In this document: positions 35,262 through 44,089 of the stretch, piece after piece | Numbering within the stretch: the stretch's first letter is position 1 | Layout: the number at the start of each line of letters is the position of its first letter | Assembly: GCA_018394295.1 (NCBI GenBank) | Contig: CP074573.1 | Span: 3,104,543 to 3,168,542 of the forward strand | From: Mycoplasmatota bacterium | Lineage (GTDB): Bacteria > Bacillota_I > Bacilli_A > Haloplasmatales > Haloplasmataceae | Reading direction: 5' to 3' | DNA length: 64,000 nucleotides | Program-made: the position numbers and the translations under genes | The notes under the pieces: model-generated | What the model saw: the letters and a program-made list of their open reading frames with translations, nothing else | What the model was told of the DNA's origin: nothing | Databases searched by the model: none

Positions 35262-35308
35262 TTATCCCTCAGGAACTAATCGAAGAGTGGAACAAATTTC
35301 AAAAGTAA
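35262..35308 (+). pseudogene. C-terminal scrap of an unidentified gene
   Basis: The plus frame ends IIPQELIEEWNKFQK with a TAA, but has no start. The hairpin after it (35310-35333) may have been its terminator too. The rest of 34861-35342 holds the end of the IS6-like element, the att core and the integrase remnant. Confidence 0.3.
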
Positions 35309-35309
35309 A

Positions 35310-35333
35310 ACAGTCCAGGTTTTACTGGACTGT
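35310..35333 (-). terminator. Terminator of the small minus-strand gene
   Basis: ACAGTCCAG (35310-35318) pairs with CTGGACTGT (35325-35333); on the minus strand TTTTAC follows. Confidence 0.65.
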
Positions 35334-35342
35334 TAATGTTGA

Positions 35343-35540
35343 CTACTTTTTAGGAATATAATTACCCTTAATATGGTTATATTCTAATTCAACTATTTTT
35401 TTGAAAATAACTTCTGTAAAATCAGCAAGTTTTTGAGGAGTTTCTAAATAAATTCTTCCTGCTCCATCACTAATAGAAGACAAATGTGCCTTTACAATTT
35501 CAACTGTCGCTTCTAATTTGGTCATTTCCTTTTCACTCAT
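35343..35540 (-). CDS. Small protein of the second element, unknown function
   Basis: About 65 residues, start ATG 35540 after TGGAGTGA. The sequence MSEKEMTKLEATVEIVKAHL, then ETPQKLADFTEVIFKKIVEL, is predicted helical and acidic to neutral. I do not recognise it. It has a good ribosome binding site and its own terminator and lies in the position of an early or accessory gene of a mobile element. Confidence 0.6.
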   Translation of the reverse strand: MSEKEMTKLEATVEIVKAHLSSISDGAGRIYLETPQKLADFTEVIFKKIVELEYNHIKGNYIPKK

Positions 35541-35760
35541 CGTTCTCACTCCACTTTCTTAAATATATTTGATAATTTCATTATACTATTTATTTGTCGC
35601 AAAAAAAAGAAGTATGTCTATAAAATTATAAAGGAGTTGGTATTATGCCAACTGTCATTTCTGAACATCAAGATGAGTATAACTCTTTACACCACACGTG
35701 ACCTATACAGGTGTAGTAGCAAGGTGGTGTATTATTGTTGACATAATAATGAAAATACAT

Positions 35761-35780
35761 TTGTCGACAATATTCGACAA
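35761..35780. promoter_or_regulatory. Operator-like inverted repeat upstream of the second PPC protein
   Basis: TTGTCGACAATATTCGACAA: the arms TTGTCGA and TCGACAA are perfect inverted copies. A TTGACA lies at 35738-35743. It is a candidate binding site for a dimeric regulator; no clear -10 box was found with correct spacing. Elsewhere in 35550-35836 only an 18-codon frame (35645-35701) with AAAGGAG is seen. Confidence 0.4.
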
Positions 35781-35836
35781 GGGTAAATTATGGTAAGTGA
35801 TACAATCAATTTGTAAACGAATAGGAGGATTTTATT

Positions 35837-36931
35837 ATGAAAAAAATGCTAATGTTTCTATTTAGTGCTTTTATTTTGTTTTTCACATTACAATCAAAAG
35901 ATCAAGAATACACCATTACAAGGGGAAGTAGTGAGAGTATTGGTGATGCGGATATAATTGGGGAAAATGAAAATGATACATCTACTAAGGATCATCCAGG
36001 AACTATAGATTACAATGAATTTGAAGAAGAAACATATCAACAAGTTCATTTTAGAAAAAATGATGGTGTAAAATACTACACAAATCATAGTTATAAAGAT
36101 TATTCACTTTCTGGAACAATAGATTATCCTGGAGATGTGGATTACTATAAAATTAGTATACCAACAAGCAAGTTATTAAAATTTGTTCATACTCCTAAAT
36201 ATGATATAAGATTACTTGATAGTCTATTTAGACCAGTTTCTTTTTCATATGATATAGAAAAGAAAGATGAAAATGGGAAGAATATCAGCATTGAAGATAT
36301 CTTTGGTTTATTGAGTAATCAGGAGCATTTGAGTAATGTGGAATATATACTAGAAGTAAAACATCATGATAAAACAATTAGATCAGCTAATTACAACATA
36401 TTGATTACTGACTTAATATATGAACCAGAGATAGCATTAAATTATGATGACAGCCAAATAATTCATAAAGATGAATTGGCATATAAACCAAAGAATAAGA
36501 TGATATCATATAAATTTGAAGATAATCATTGGAAGCATCATGATACTGGAGAATCTGTTACGACTGGAATAGTTGAAGATTTTTATTTTGATGATTATAG
36601 AAGTGCAATAAACTTTGCCAGAGATTTACAAGTAACAATGCTTGCAACTATCCAAAATCTTTTTAGAATGGATGGAAGCAGGCATACTTCAATAATAGAT
36701 CAAGTCCATTATTTTGCTAGAGAAAATAATGATGGGAAAGTACATATTAGAATATATACTTACAACAATTATGAACATGATGAAGATGGTCATTTATATA
36801 AACAGGGTTCAAGAACCGATATAGAAATAACAAAATGGGATGGAGTAATTATTGATTATCCTATCTATTCTGATTGGTTGAGAAATGATCATTTCGAATA
36901 CACTGATCACACAATGTTACCATATGAATAA
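35837..36931 (+). CDS. Secreted protein with a PPC-like domain
   Basis: 364 residues. Signal peptide MKKMLMFLFSAFILFFTLQS, then an acidic linker (SIGDADIIGENENDTSTKD), then a PPC-type strand pattern SGTIDYPGDVDYYKISIP. The rest, about 200 residues, is unassigned and contains many aromatic and acidic residues. The signal peptide, an acidic linker opening SIGD, and IDYPGDVDYYK match the plan of the protein at 28815-30155 (SIGD and IDYVGDVDYYT), so the two are distant paralogues carried by the two elements. AGGAGG precedes the ATG. Its terminator, 18 nt after the stop, was split by IS3 copy 2. Confidence 0.72.
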   Translation: MKKMLMFLFSAFILFFTLQSKDQEYTITRGSSESIGDADIIGENENDTSTKDHPGTIDYNEFEEETYQQVHFRKNDGVKYYTNHSYKDYSLSGTIDYPGDVDYYKISIPTSKLLKFVHTPKYDIRLLDSLFRPVSFSYDIEKKDENGKNISIEDIFGLLSNQEHLSNVEYILEVKHHDKTIRSANYNILITDLIYEPEIALNYDDSQIIHKDELAYKPKNKMISYKFEDNHWKHHDTGESVTTGIVEDFYFDDYRSAINFARDLQVTMLATIQNLFRMDGSRHTSIIDQVHYFARENNDGKVHIRIYTYNNYEHDEDGHLYKQGSRTDIEITKWDGVIIDYPIYSDWLRNDHFEYTDHTMLPYE

Positions 36932-37011
36932 ATAAATAATTAAATATTTAAAAAAGTATCTGTATTTTTGTATGTTATAATAATTTTAGTGTGTATTAAG
37001 GAGAAGAGGAT

Positions 37012-37575
37012 ATGAGCATTAATGTATTTAATGAAACAGAAATTGAACTAATAAAAAATAATCCAAATGTTAAGCGTGTGTCAAGTAAATCTATTACTTA
37101 TACCCTTGAATTCAAGATTGACTTTATGCATGAATATAGAGGCGGAAAATTACCACGTCAAATATTTATTGAACATGGTTTTGATGTTGATATTATAGGG
37201 ATGAAACGAATAGAACAATGTGCAACTAGATGGAAGAGACTTTATAATGACGGAGGCGTTGTTTCACTTGATGATTCCCGTAAAGATAATCGAGGAAGAT
37301 ATAAGCATGAAATTCAAACCGAAGAACAAGAGATTGAGAAATTAAAGGCTAAAATTGCTTTAATAGAAATGGAAAATGATATGTTAAAAAAGCTCGACGA
37401 AAGCGAAAGGAGGAATGGGAAAGAAATAAGAAAAAGTGATAAATTTGAGATGATCAAAAAGTCATCCATAAATCTAGAAGACCAGGAATACAAGATTATT
37501 TATGTAGTGTGGCAGAAGTATCAAGAAGTGGTTACTATAACTACCATTCAGAAAAATCAAAGAAGAATAGAATGA
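37012..37575 (+). CDS. IS3-family OrfA (copy 2)
   Basis: 187 residues, identical in sequence to the copy 1 protein. See 26931-27494 for domains and the C AAA AAG frameshift site, here at 37455-37461. It could still supply OrfA or OrfAB in trans for copy 1, although its own element lacks the left end. Confidence 0.88.
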   Translation: MSINVFNETEIELIKNNPNVKRVSSKSITYTLEFKIDFMHEYRGGKLPRQIFIEHGFDVDIIGMKRIEQCATRWKRLYNDGGVVSLDDSRKDNRGRYKHEIQTEEQEIEKLKAKIALIEMENDMLKKLDESERRNGKEIRKSDKFEMIKKSSINLEDQEYKIIYVVWQKYQEVVTITTIQKNQRRIE

Positions 37576-38312
37576 AAAAGGAACAAAATGATAAGAAAAG
37601 ATTTAAACTCATCAAGGAAGTATTTGAGGTTGGAAAGAAAAAGTATGGTGCTAAACAAATTAAGATGCATTTAAAGGAAAACATGAATTTGAAGTCCATT
37701 AGAAGAATTATGAGTAAATATGGTCTAGTATGTAAAATACGTAGACAGGATCCTTATAAGCAGATGTTAAAAGCAGATCAAAACCATAGAGTACACAAGA
37801 ATCATTTAAATAGAAACTTTGATCAGCAGTCTCCATATAAGGTGTTACTGACTGATATTACGTATATAAGGTATAATAATAGATTCGCATATTTATCTAC
37901 CATATTAGATGGTAGTACGAAAGAATTAGTTGCTTATAAGGTATCAAATAATCTTAAAATTGACTTTGTATTGGATACAGTTAAAGAATTAGACAATATA
38001 AACTTACCCGAAAATGCCATTATACATTCGGACCAAGGAAGTCATTATACAAGTCCTAAATTCTCAAAAGAAGTGAGGTCAAGAAACTTACTTCAATCAA
38101 TGTCTCGTAGAGGTAACTGTTGGGATAATGCACCTATAGAATCGTTCTTTGGCCATATGAAAGACTATATAGACTTTTCAGAATGTAAAACATTAAAAGA
38201 TGTAGAACTAAAAATAGATGATTATATGTACTATTACAATCACCAAAGATATCAGTGGAAACTAAATAAGCTGACTCCTATTGAATTCAGGAATCAGCTT
38301 AAAGCAGCATAA
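37509..38312 (+). CDS. IS3-family OrfB, DDE integrase domain (copy 2)
   Basis: 267 residues, identical in sequence to the copy 1 protein; the only nucleotide difference (CCC instead of CCT for a proline in INLPENAII) is silent. All three DDE residues are present. Confidence 0.9.
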   Translation: MAEVSRSGYYNYHSEKSKKNRMKKEQNDKKRFKLIKEVFEVGKKKYGAKQIKMHLKENMNLKSIRRIMSKYGLVCKIRRQDPYKQMLKADQNHRVHKNHLNRNFDQQSPYKVLLTDITYIRYNNRFAYLSTILDGSTKELVAYKVSNNLKIDFVLDTVKELDNINLPENAIIHSDQGSHYTSPKFSKEVRSRNLLQSMSRRGNCWDNAPIESFFGHMKDYIDFSECKTLKDVELKIDDYMYYYNHQRYQWKLNKLTPIEFRNQLKAA

Positions 38313-38394
38313 TATAATATATTCTTTTTTTCAATATGTCCTTGACATAGGGTACAGTTTATTATATGGATACTTTTTTCATTATAGGAGCTGA

Positions 38395-38461
38395 ATGCTA
38401 GGGCTAAACTAAACAAGAAATGTTTGTGAAGGAATACTTAATAGATTTAAATGCAACTTAG
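38395..38461 (+). pseudogene. Remnant of phage terminase small subunit
   Basis: AKLNKK in one frame and MFVKEYLIDLNAT in another (38420-38458) fit the opening of terminase small subunits, which typically continue with 'QAAIRAGY'. A frameshift and an early stop have inactivated it. It confirms a phage origin for the second element. From 38462 to 38740 the DNA is A+T-rich with no gene I can support. Confidence 0.5.
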
Positions 38462-38744
38462 GCGTCTTAAATAATCATTATCTATAGAATAATTAAAAAT
38501 AAAAATTATTAGTAATAGGGTTAATATGATAAATATCAAATATTTAATTACTACTAATATATTAGTAATTATGAGTACTTTTCTTGATATAAGCCATAGA
38601 TTATTAATAATAAATCCTGAAATATAAAGAATAATTTAATAATATGAATTTATATTTATTAATACCATAGATAGGCATAATATAATAGATATTAAAAGCA
38701 TAAATATTATATCTGAATTTTATCCTAGCATGTGTTTATATTTA

Positions 38745-38845
38745 TAATAGTGCTGATGGTACTTCACCATGGTAAGATAAAACTCATCAAGAATTGGAAG
38801 ACAAGAAACGACATAATCATGAAATGTTTTATGAGAAAATAAATA
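38745..38845 (+). pseudogene. Phage-like gene remnant
   Basis: A frame reading ADGTSPW, a stop, then DKTHQELEDKKRHNHEMFYE is the decayed end of a charged helical protein. It runs directly into the next small gene. Confidence 0.35.
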
Positions 38846-38846
38846 T

Positions 38847-38967
38847 ATGAAGTATTTAATAATTGTCATTTATATACATGATTTTTTTTGCGTTAATGGT
38901 ATTGATAGTAATTTACACAAACTTAGGTGCTATTGATACTTCTTATTCTGATTGGTTTAGAAAGTGA
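38847..38967 (+). pseudogene. Frameshifted small membrane protein
   Basis: MKYLIIVIYI in the first frame and FFALMVLIVIYTNLGAIDTS in the second join at a run of eight T (38882-38889). The intact protein would be about 40 residues with one hydrophobic helix and the tail YSDWFRK. Confidence 0.45.
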
Positions 38968-38973
38968 GATGAT

Positions 38974-39045
38974 ATGAAAATGATACAACAACATACTGAT
39001 GTAATTCTAAAATTAAAATCATATCTAGGTGAGATTGATGGATAG
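38974..39045 (+). CDS. Very small phage-like ORF
   Basis: 23 residues (MKMIQQHTDVILKLKSYLGE, then IDG), starting 6 nt after the previous stop with GATGAT upstream and overlapping the next start. It may be a real small gene of a phage operon or only a leader for the next gene. Confidence 0.3.
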   Translation: MKMIQQHTDVILKLKSYLGEIDG

Positions 39046-39226
39046 ATTAATCATTATCGTTGTTGCTGTATTGTCGTTTTGTTTAGGAATGTTATGGAAT
39101 TATACACGTTGGCGTATATCAGGGAAAATTTACGAACGAGCAAAGGTAATTTATACTGAAAATATCGAGTTGAGATTTGAAAATGCATTTCTTAAACATG
39201 AATTGGAAGAAAAAAATGAAATTTGA
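39038..39226 (+). CDS. Small single-helix membrane protein, phage-like
   Basis: 62 residues: a transmembrane helix (LIIIVVAVLSFCLGMLWNY) followed by a charged helix likely to form a coiled coil (ELRFENAFLKHELEEK). ATG 39038 has AGGTGA 5 nt upstream. Such proteins are common among small phage genes; no family is recognised. Confidence 0.5.
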   Translation: MDRLIIIVVAVLSFCLGMLWNYTRWRISGKIYERAKVIYTENIELRFENAFLKHELEEKNEI

Positions 39227-39299
39227 AGTAGAAAAGAAAGGGTTTAATAATGATAGTGGAATTTTAGTTTATAATGAAGAACTAAATGAGTTAATGTAA
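39216..39299 (+). CDS. Very small ORF at the end of the second element
   Basis: 27 residues (MKFEVEKKGFNNDSGILVYN, then EELNELM), overlapping the previous gene by 11 bp. No ribosome binding site beyond GGAAGA is seen. From 39300 to the next gene only A+T-rich sequence is present, and no third att core. Confidence 0.3.
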   Translation: MKFEVEKKGFNNDSGILVYNEELNELM

Positions 39300-39423
39300 A
39301 TACTCATACAAATAAATCAATTATAATCAGAAATTAAATGCAATAAAAATTTTATTATTAAATTATAGTCTATCCCAGTTTTATATAGTTTTGTATTAAA
39401 AACAAAGTGAGCTTTTCTAATAT

Positions 39424-41568
39424 CTATATTTTAATAATTTTAACTTCTGATGGTTTTAAGTATAGGTTTAAGTTTAAATTATAATCAAAATCATATAAAT
39501 CTCTTGCCGGTTCATATTGGGAATAGAGTTGGTTTGCTTTTCTGGTATAATTTTTTGCTGCTTCTCTTATTTGATACAGGTTTGCCTGGCAATAGGTATC
39601 ATGGTAAGGGTCAGTATTAGCGAAAATAAGTAGGATGTTATTGTTTTGTTGATCTATTTTATGTGGTTCTACATAACCAAAACCAATACAATTGATGCTC
39701 ATATGTTCAAAACCAATCGGATAATAATTGTTTAAATCGACCATTGTATCAATATATTGTTTCCTAATCCTTGAAACAATATCTAAGTTATCAGCGATAT
39801 CCCAACGCATATGATTTAAGTAATGAAAAGCATATTTATCAAATAAAGCTAGTTTACCATAAAAAGGATCATTTTGATCTAAAAGATATCTTTCATTAGG
39901 TCTAGCATCTAGACCAATATTCATTGGTTGTAGTTCATATACTTCTTGTCCAGAATTAATAAATGGAATAGCATTAGGGACAAACATATTTAATATGGTT
40001 AACATTTTCGCTGCATTACGTCCTCCTTTGCGAGCTGCTAGGCGTGGTGTATCATGTGTCTCACCACAAGCAAAAAGAGGGCATGATAGATGGTGTACAT
40101 CGTATAAAAAAGCATGTAATCGACGATCCTGAAATCTTGGTTCCTCTGTAAAACCAGGTCCAATAATCATATTATAACCTGATTCACGTGCTTTTTGGGC
40201 GTTAGATGATTCTAGTTCTTCTGCGATAAAACAAAAATTAGGATCAATTTGACGTGCTTTAGATAGAATCATATCTAATAAGTCATTTGACAAGGCATGT
40301 CCCATATCAATTCTAGCGCCATCAATTCCAAATTTGCTTTGATAATAAGGAATCACATTTGACAGAGTTTCCCAAAGTTCTATATTAGGCTGATTACCCT
40401 GATAATAGTTATTTTTTATGGTATCAAACAATATATAAGGTGGAATAACTTCATCACCAACATGTTTTTTTAACTCTTTATGGGTTAATACTGGATGATC
40501 TAAATACATTCTAAAGAAAGTCACATCCGTCCAAGGTGGTTGTGGGTCATTAATGTGATCAGAAAAAGCTGGTGCAATTTGAATTCCATATGACTTTTTA
40601 ATTAACTCTAGAAATGATTGATTTGGGTTATGTCTGTATTCCTCTACAATTAGTTCATATTTTTCAGAGTCTAGTGTTTTTGGATCAAAACTAAATTTTC
40701 GAATGTGTTTCCATACATGGTGTGATTGATAAACTTGTTCTAAAAATTGTGGTTTTGGAGATAAAATAGGTCCTAATGAAGGGACCGAAGGTGGAAAATA
40801 GTCATTGTATTCTTCACATTTAATCCAATAAAACCATTCTGGGTGATCTAAAATTAAATCATTTTCAACCGCATTTGTACGGGGGATGATATCAATCATT
40901 ACTTTCATGTCTAGTATATGACAGGCTTCGACAAATGCTTGAAATTCATCATCAACAGTAAAGTTATCTCCACTAATTGGGTCTTTTAAATTAGGATCTA
41001 ACTCAAATAGATTAGAAACACCATAAGGAGAACCGAGTTCTCCCTTTTTATCTTTTAAGGAAAATTTAGAGATTGGTAACATGTAAACTACATCAACCCC
41101 CATTTTTTTTAGTAATGGAAGTAATACTAATGTTTTAATAAATGTTCCAGTTTCTTTTAATTGATAGAGATTACTATGATCTAATTGACCACTTCTGTCA
41201 TGATCCCAAGAAGTAGATGCACGAATCATCATAGAATAAACAACACTTTTTTTTATCCAATCTCCCCCAAGATAGGAATAATCCTTGGAATGTTCAATTG
41301 GAAATATTTGATGAATTGGTTGACTGTAATCAATATTTTTTTTAGCTTTAGGTAAAATATAAGATTTAATGACTTCATGATAAAAGTGATAAGGATTGAC
41401 AATTAGTTCACCCCAAGGTGTTTTGGTTATTTTCTTTTCATCATAATCCCATGCATTCCATAAGTCAGGAACGGTATAATTATAAACTTGCTTCGTTTTA
41501 ATTTTTGGTTTTAAAATATTTAATAATTGATTTAATTTACTAGTTTGATTTCTATTGGTTTTATTCAT
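39424..41568 (-). CDS. GH13-family glycosidase (alpha-amylase superfamily)
   Basis: 714 residues without a signal peptide, so cytoplasmic. The (beta/alpha)8 barrel has the family motifs: VVYMLPIS, DIIPRTNAVEND (in place of the usual region I), nucleophile Asp in GARIDMGHAL, acid Glu in FIAEELE, and ETHDTPR (transition-state Asp). The unusual features are the PPWTDVTFFRMYLDHP segment and a 120-residue N-terminal extension. It probably acts on an internal alpha-glucan or maltosaccharide; the linkage and whether it is a hydrolase or a transferase cannot be told. It is transcribed away from gpmI, with no neighbours in an operon. Confidence 0.85.
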   Translation of the reverse strand: MNKTNRNQTSKLNQLLNILKPKIKTKQVYNYTVPDLWNAWDYDEKKITKTPWGELIVNPYHFYHEVIKSYILPKAKKNIDYSQPIHQIFPIEHSKDYSYLGGDWIKKSVVYSMMIRASTSWDHDRSGQLDHSNLYQLKETGTFIKTLVLLPLLKKMGVDVVYMLPISKFSLKDKKGELGSPYGVSNLFELDPNLKDPISGDNFTVDDEFQAFVEACHILDMKVMIDIIPRTNAVENDLILDHPEWFYWIKCEEYNDYFPPSVPSLGPILSPKPQFLEQVYQSHHVWKHIRKFSFDPKTLDSEKYELIVEEYRHNPNQSFLELIKKSYGIQIAPAFSDHINDPQPPWTDVTFFRMYLDHPVLTHKELKKHVGDEVIPPYILFDTIKNNYYQGNQPNIELWETLSNVIPYYQSKFGIDGARIDMGHALSNDLLDMILSKARQIDPNFCFIAEELESSNAQKARESGYNMIIGPGFTEEPRFQDRRLHAFLYDVHHLSCPLFACGETHDTPRLAARKGGRNAAKMLTILNMFVPNAIPFINSGQEVYELQPMNIGLDARPNERYLLDQNDPFYGKLALFDKYAFHYLNHMRWDIADNLDIVSRIRKQYIDTMVDLNNYYPIGFEHMSINCIGFGYVEPHKIDQQNNNILLIFANTDPYHDTYCQANLYQIREAAKNYTRKANQLYSQYEPARDLYDFDYNLNLNLYLKPSEVKIIKI

Positions 41569-41745
41569 GATTTTAAAGGTAACTCCCTTCGTGTATAATC
41601 TATTTATGATTAAGAAATATTTTAAATGTTTTATAAGATTGATTCTTGTATAAACATTATATAGTGTATGTAAATTAAAAAAAAATAAACAATATAACTA
41701 TACGAGAAATATAACGTTTACATAATGATAAAATAGGCTTTTATC

Positions 41746-41774
41746 TTGTAAAAAGCAAGTTATAAATGTATACT
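41746..41774 (+). promoter_or_regulatory. Promoter of gpmI
   Basis: TTGTAA (41746-41751), 17 bp, TATACT (41769-41774), 29 nt before the start codon. Confidence 0.65.
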
Positions 41775-41803
41775 ATTAACTGTAATAAGGAGGTTTGTTT
41801 AAA

Positions 41804-43348
41804 ATGAATAATAATTTAGTAGCACTCATTATTTTAGATGGATTTGCATATGGACCTAAATATGAAGGAAACGCGATAGATTTAGCGAAAAAACCTAATT
41901 TTGATCGACTAATTGCTGACTATCCTCATTCAACTTTAAATGCTAGTGGTGAGGCAGTTGGATTACCAGAAGGACAAATGGGAAATAGTGAAGTTGGTCA
42001 CTTAAATATTGGTGCAGGAAGAATCGTGTATCAATCATTAACAAGAATAAATAAGTCAATAAAAGAGAAAAGTTTCTTTAATAATAAAGAATTTTTAAAA
42101 GCCACTGATTATGTAAAAGAACATCAATCAAAATTACATATTTTTGGTTTATTATCAGATGGTGGAGTACATTCACATATTAATCATATAATTGCTTTAA
42201 TTGAAATGGCAAAGCAACAAAATATAGAAAAAGTTTATGTTCATGCATTTTTGGATGGTAGAGATGTACCACCTAAATCAGCAATTGGATATGTTGAATC
42301 ATTAGAAAAGGCAATGAAAGAAATTGGTTTAGGTGAAATCGCAACGGTTTCAGGTCGTTATTACGCGATGGACCGTGATAAAGACTATGAAAGAACACAA
42401 CTTGCCTATGATGCGATGACTTTAGCTCAAGGACTTAAATTTAATAGCGCCAAAGAAGGAATTGAAACTTCTTATGAAAAAGGTATTGTGGATGAATTTG
42501 TTGTTCCTTTTGTGGTTAAAGAAGAAGGAATGATTAATGAACATGATGCGGTTATTTTTGCTAATTTCCGCCCAGACCGTGCAATTCAAATCGCAACTGC
42601 TGTTTCTAATCCAGATAATGTAGCGAAATATGCCAAAGCTGGTAAAGCAGTGCTTGATGCTTCAAAAGGTCCTCGTAATGTATGTTTTGTTTGTATGATG
42701 CATTATGCTGAAAGTGTAAAAGGTGAAGTTGCATTTGGACTACAAGATTTACATAACACATTAGGAGATTATGTATCTCATATAGGATTAAAACAATTAA
42801 GAATCGCAGAAACTCAAAAATATGCACACGTTACATTCTTTTTTGATGGAGGTATCGATAAAGAAATTCCAGGATCTAAAAGAGTCCTAATTGATTCTCC
42901 TGCAGTAGCGACTTTTGATTTAAAACCAGAGATGAGTGCATTTGAAGTGACAGATGCGGTATTAAAAGAATTAGATAGAGATGACTTAAATATGGTCATT
43001 TTAAATTATGCTAACTGTGATATGGTTGGTCATACAGGAGTTATTCCTGCAGCGGTCAAAGCAGTTGAAGCTGTTGATACCTGTTTAGGTAAAGTTGTTA
43101 ATAAAATTGTTGAAAAAAGTGGCGTAGCGATTGTTACTGCTGACCATGGAAATGCTGAAAAACTAATTGCTGAAGATGGTAAAGCTTTCACTGCTCATAC
43201 AACAAACCCAGTACCTTTAATTATTACTGAAAAGGGAATAGAAATTCGTGAAGGTGGTAATTTAGGAGATATCGCACCTACGATGTTAGAAGTGTTAGGT
43301 GTAGGTCAACCAAAAGAGATGACTGGTAAATCTTTAATAAAAAAATAA
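41804..43348 (+). CDS. gpmI: 2,3-bisphosphoglycerate-independent phosphoglycerate mutase
   Basis: About 514 residues, the normal length. It interconverts 3- and 2-phosphoglycerate with two Mn2+. Motifs: ILDGFAYGP (metal-binding Asp), [16 protein letters not shown] with the phosphorylated Ser, [34 protein letters not shown] and [11 protein letters not shown] 41804 follows AAGGAGG; an in-frame TTG at 41795 lies too close. It has its own promoter. In many Bacillota it is in one operon with gap, pgk and tpiA, but here these genes are dispersed. Confidence 0.96.
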   Translation: MNNNLVALIILDGFAYGPKYEGNAIDLAKKPNFDRLIADYPHSTLNASGEAVGLPEGQMGNSEVGHLNIGAGRIVYQSLTRINKSIKEKSFFNNKEFLKATDYVKEHQSKLHIFGLLSDGGVHSHINHIIALIEMAKQQNIEKVYVHAFLDGRDVPPKSAIGYVESLEKAMKEIGLGEIATVSGRYYAMDRDKDYERTQLAYDAMTLAQGLKFNSAKEGIETSYEKGIVDEFVVPFVVKEEGMINEHDAVIFANFRPDRAIQIATAVSNPDNVAKYAKAGKAVLDASKGPRNVCFVCMMHYAESVKGEVAFGLQDLHNTLGDYVSHIGLKQLRIAETQKYAHVTFFFDGGIDKEIPGSKRVLIDSPAVATFDLKPEMSAFEVTDAVLKELDRDDLNMVILNYANCDMVGHTGVIPAAVKAVEAVDTCLGKVVNKIVEKSGVAIVTADHGNAEKLIAEDGKAFTAHTTNPVPLIITEKGIEIREGGNLGDIAPTMLEVLGVGQPKEMTGKSLIKK

Positions 43349-43364
43349 CTTATAAGGTGATTTT

Positions 43365-43976
43365 ATGGCTAAAGTATATCAAACTAATATACTTAAAGAG
43401 GCATTATTAAATTATAAAAATACTGATATTATTGCGTTTCCAACGGATACAGTCTATGGAATAGGTGCTAATTTATTTAGCATCGAAGCAATTAATAAAA
43501 TATATCAAACAAAACACAGACCAGGCCATAAGCCCTTAGCTGTTTTATGTGCAAATAAACAACAGATTTTACAAGTGGTAAAAGAAATCCCTCCGCAAAT
43601 GGAGTTATTAATTAATCATTTTATGCCCGGTGCTTTAACGGTGATACTACCAAAAAAAGAGGAAGTACCTGATTTTGTAACAAGTAACCTTCCAACAATT
43701 GGTGTTAGAATACCTAATCATAAGATTGCATTAGAAATCCTTGAAAAAGTTGGACCCTTGGCAACAACAAGTGCTAATCTATCTGGTAATAAGAGTCTAA
43801 ATGATGCTAGTGATGTCATTAAGCGACTAGGCGATAATATAGATATTATTATTGATGGGGGGAAAACGGATATTCAGATACCTTCAACTGTTGTCACGAT
43901 TTTAAATGATGAAATAAAAATTATACGTGAAGGATCAATAGAAAAGGAAATGATTCAACAAGTATTAAATAAATAG
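43365..43976 (+). CDS. tsaC: Threonylcarbamoyl-AMP synthase (YrdC/Sua5 domain)
   Basis: 203 residues, a YrdC-domain protein without the longer Sua5 tail. It makes threonylcarbamoyl-AMP from threonine, bicarbonate and ATP for the t6A modification of tRNA. Motifs: FPTDTVYGIGANL, KHRPGHKPLAVLC, PGALTVILP and TTSANLSGN. It starts 16 nt after gpmI with AAGGTGA, so it is co-transcribed with gpmI. Confidence 0.92.
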   Translation: MAKVYQTNILKEALLNYKNTDIIAFPTDTVYGIGANLFSIEAINKIYQTKHRPGHKPLAVLCANKQQILQVVKEIPPQMELLINHFMPGALTVILPKKEEVPDFVTSNLPTIGVRIPNHKIALEILEKVGPLATTSANLSGNKSLNDASDVIKRLGDNIDIIIDGGKTDIQIPSTVVTILNDEIKIIREGSIEKEMIQQVLNK

Positions 43977-43985
43977 ATGTTAAAA

Positions 43986-44017
43986 AAACAAATATCACTA
44001 AGGTATTTGTTTTTTTT
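43986..44017 (+). terminator. Terminator of the gpmI operon
   Basis: AAACAAATATC pairs with GGTATTTGTTT (one G-T type pair) around a 5-nt loop, followed by T residues. Confidence 0.8.
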
Positions 44018-44089
44018 TCTGTTTATTAATTTGAATCAGGTGATGTTTGTATGCTAAAATAGGAATAATAAATAAAAAGGAGAGATAGT

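Larger units (their letters stand above)
36962..38361. mobile_element. IS3-family element, copy 2, left end missing, inside a terminator
   Basis: Identical to copy 1 from 26881 to 28280 except for one base (near 38007), but the left 55 bp with the terminal repeat are absent, so it should be immobile in cis. It lies between AAAAAAGTATC (36950-36960) and GATACTTTTTT (38369-38379), the two arms of an 11-bp perfect terminator stem for the upstream gene. Confidence 0.85.
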
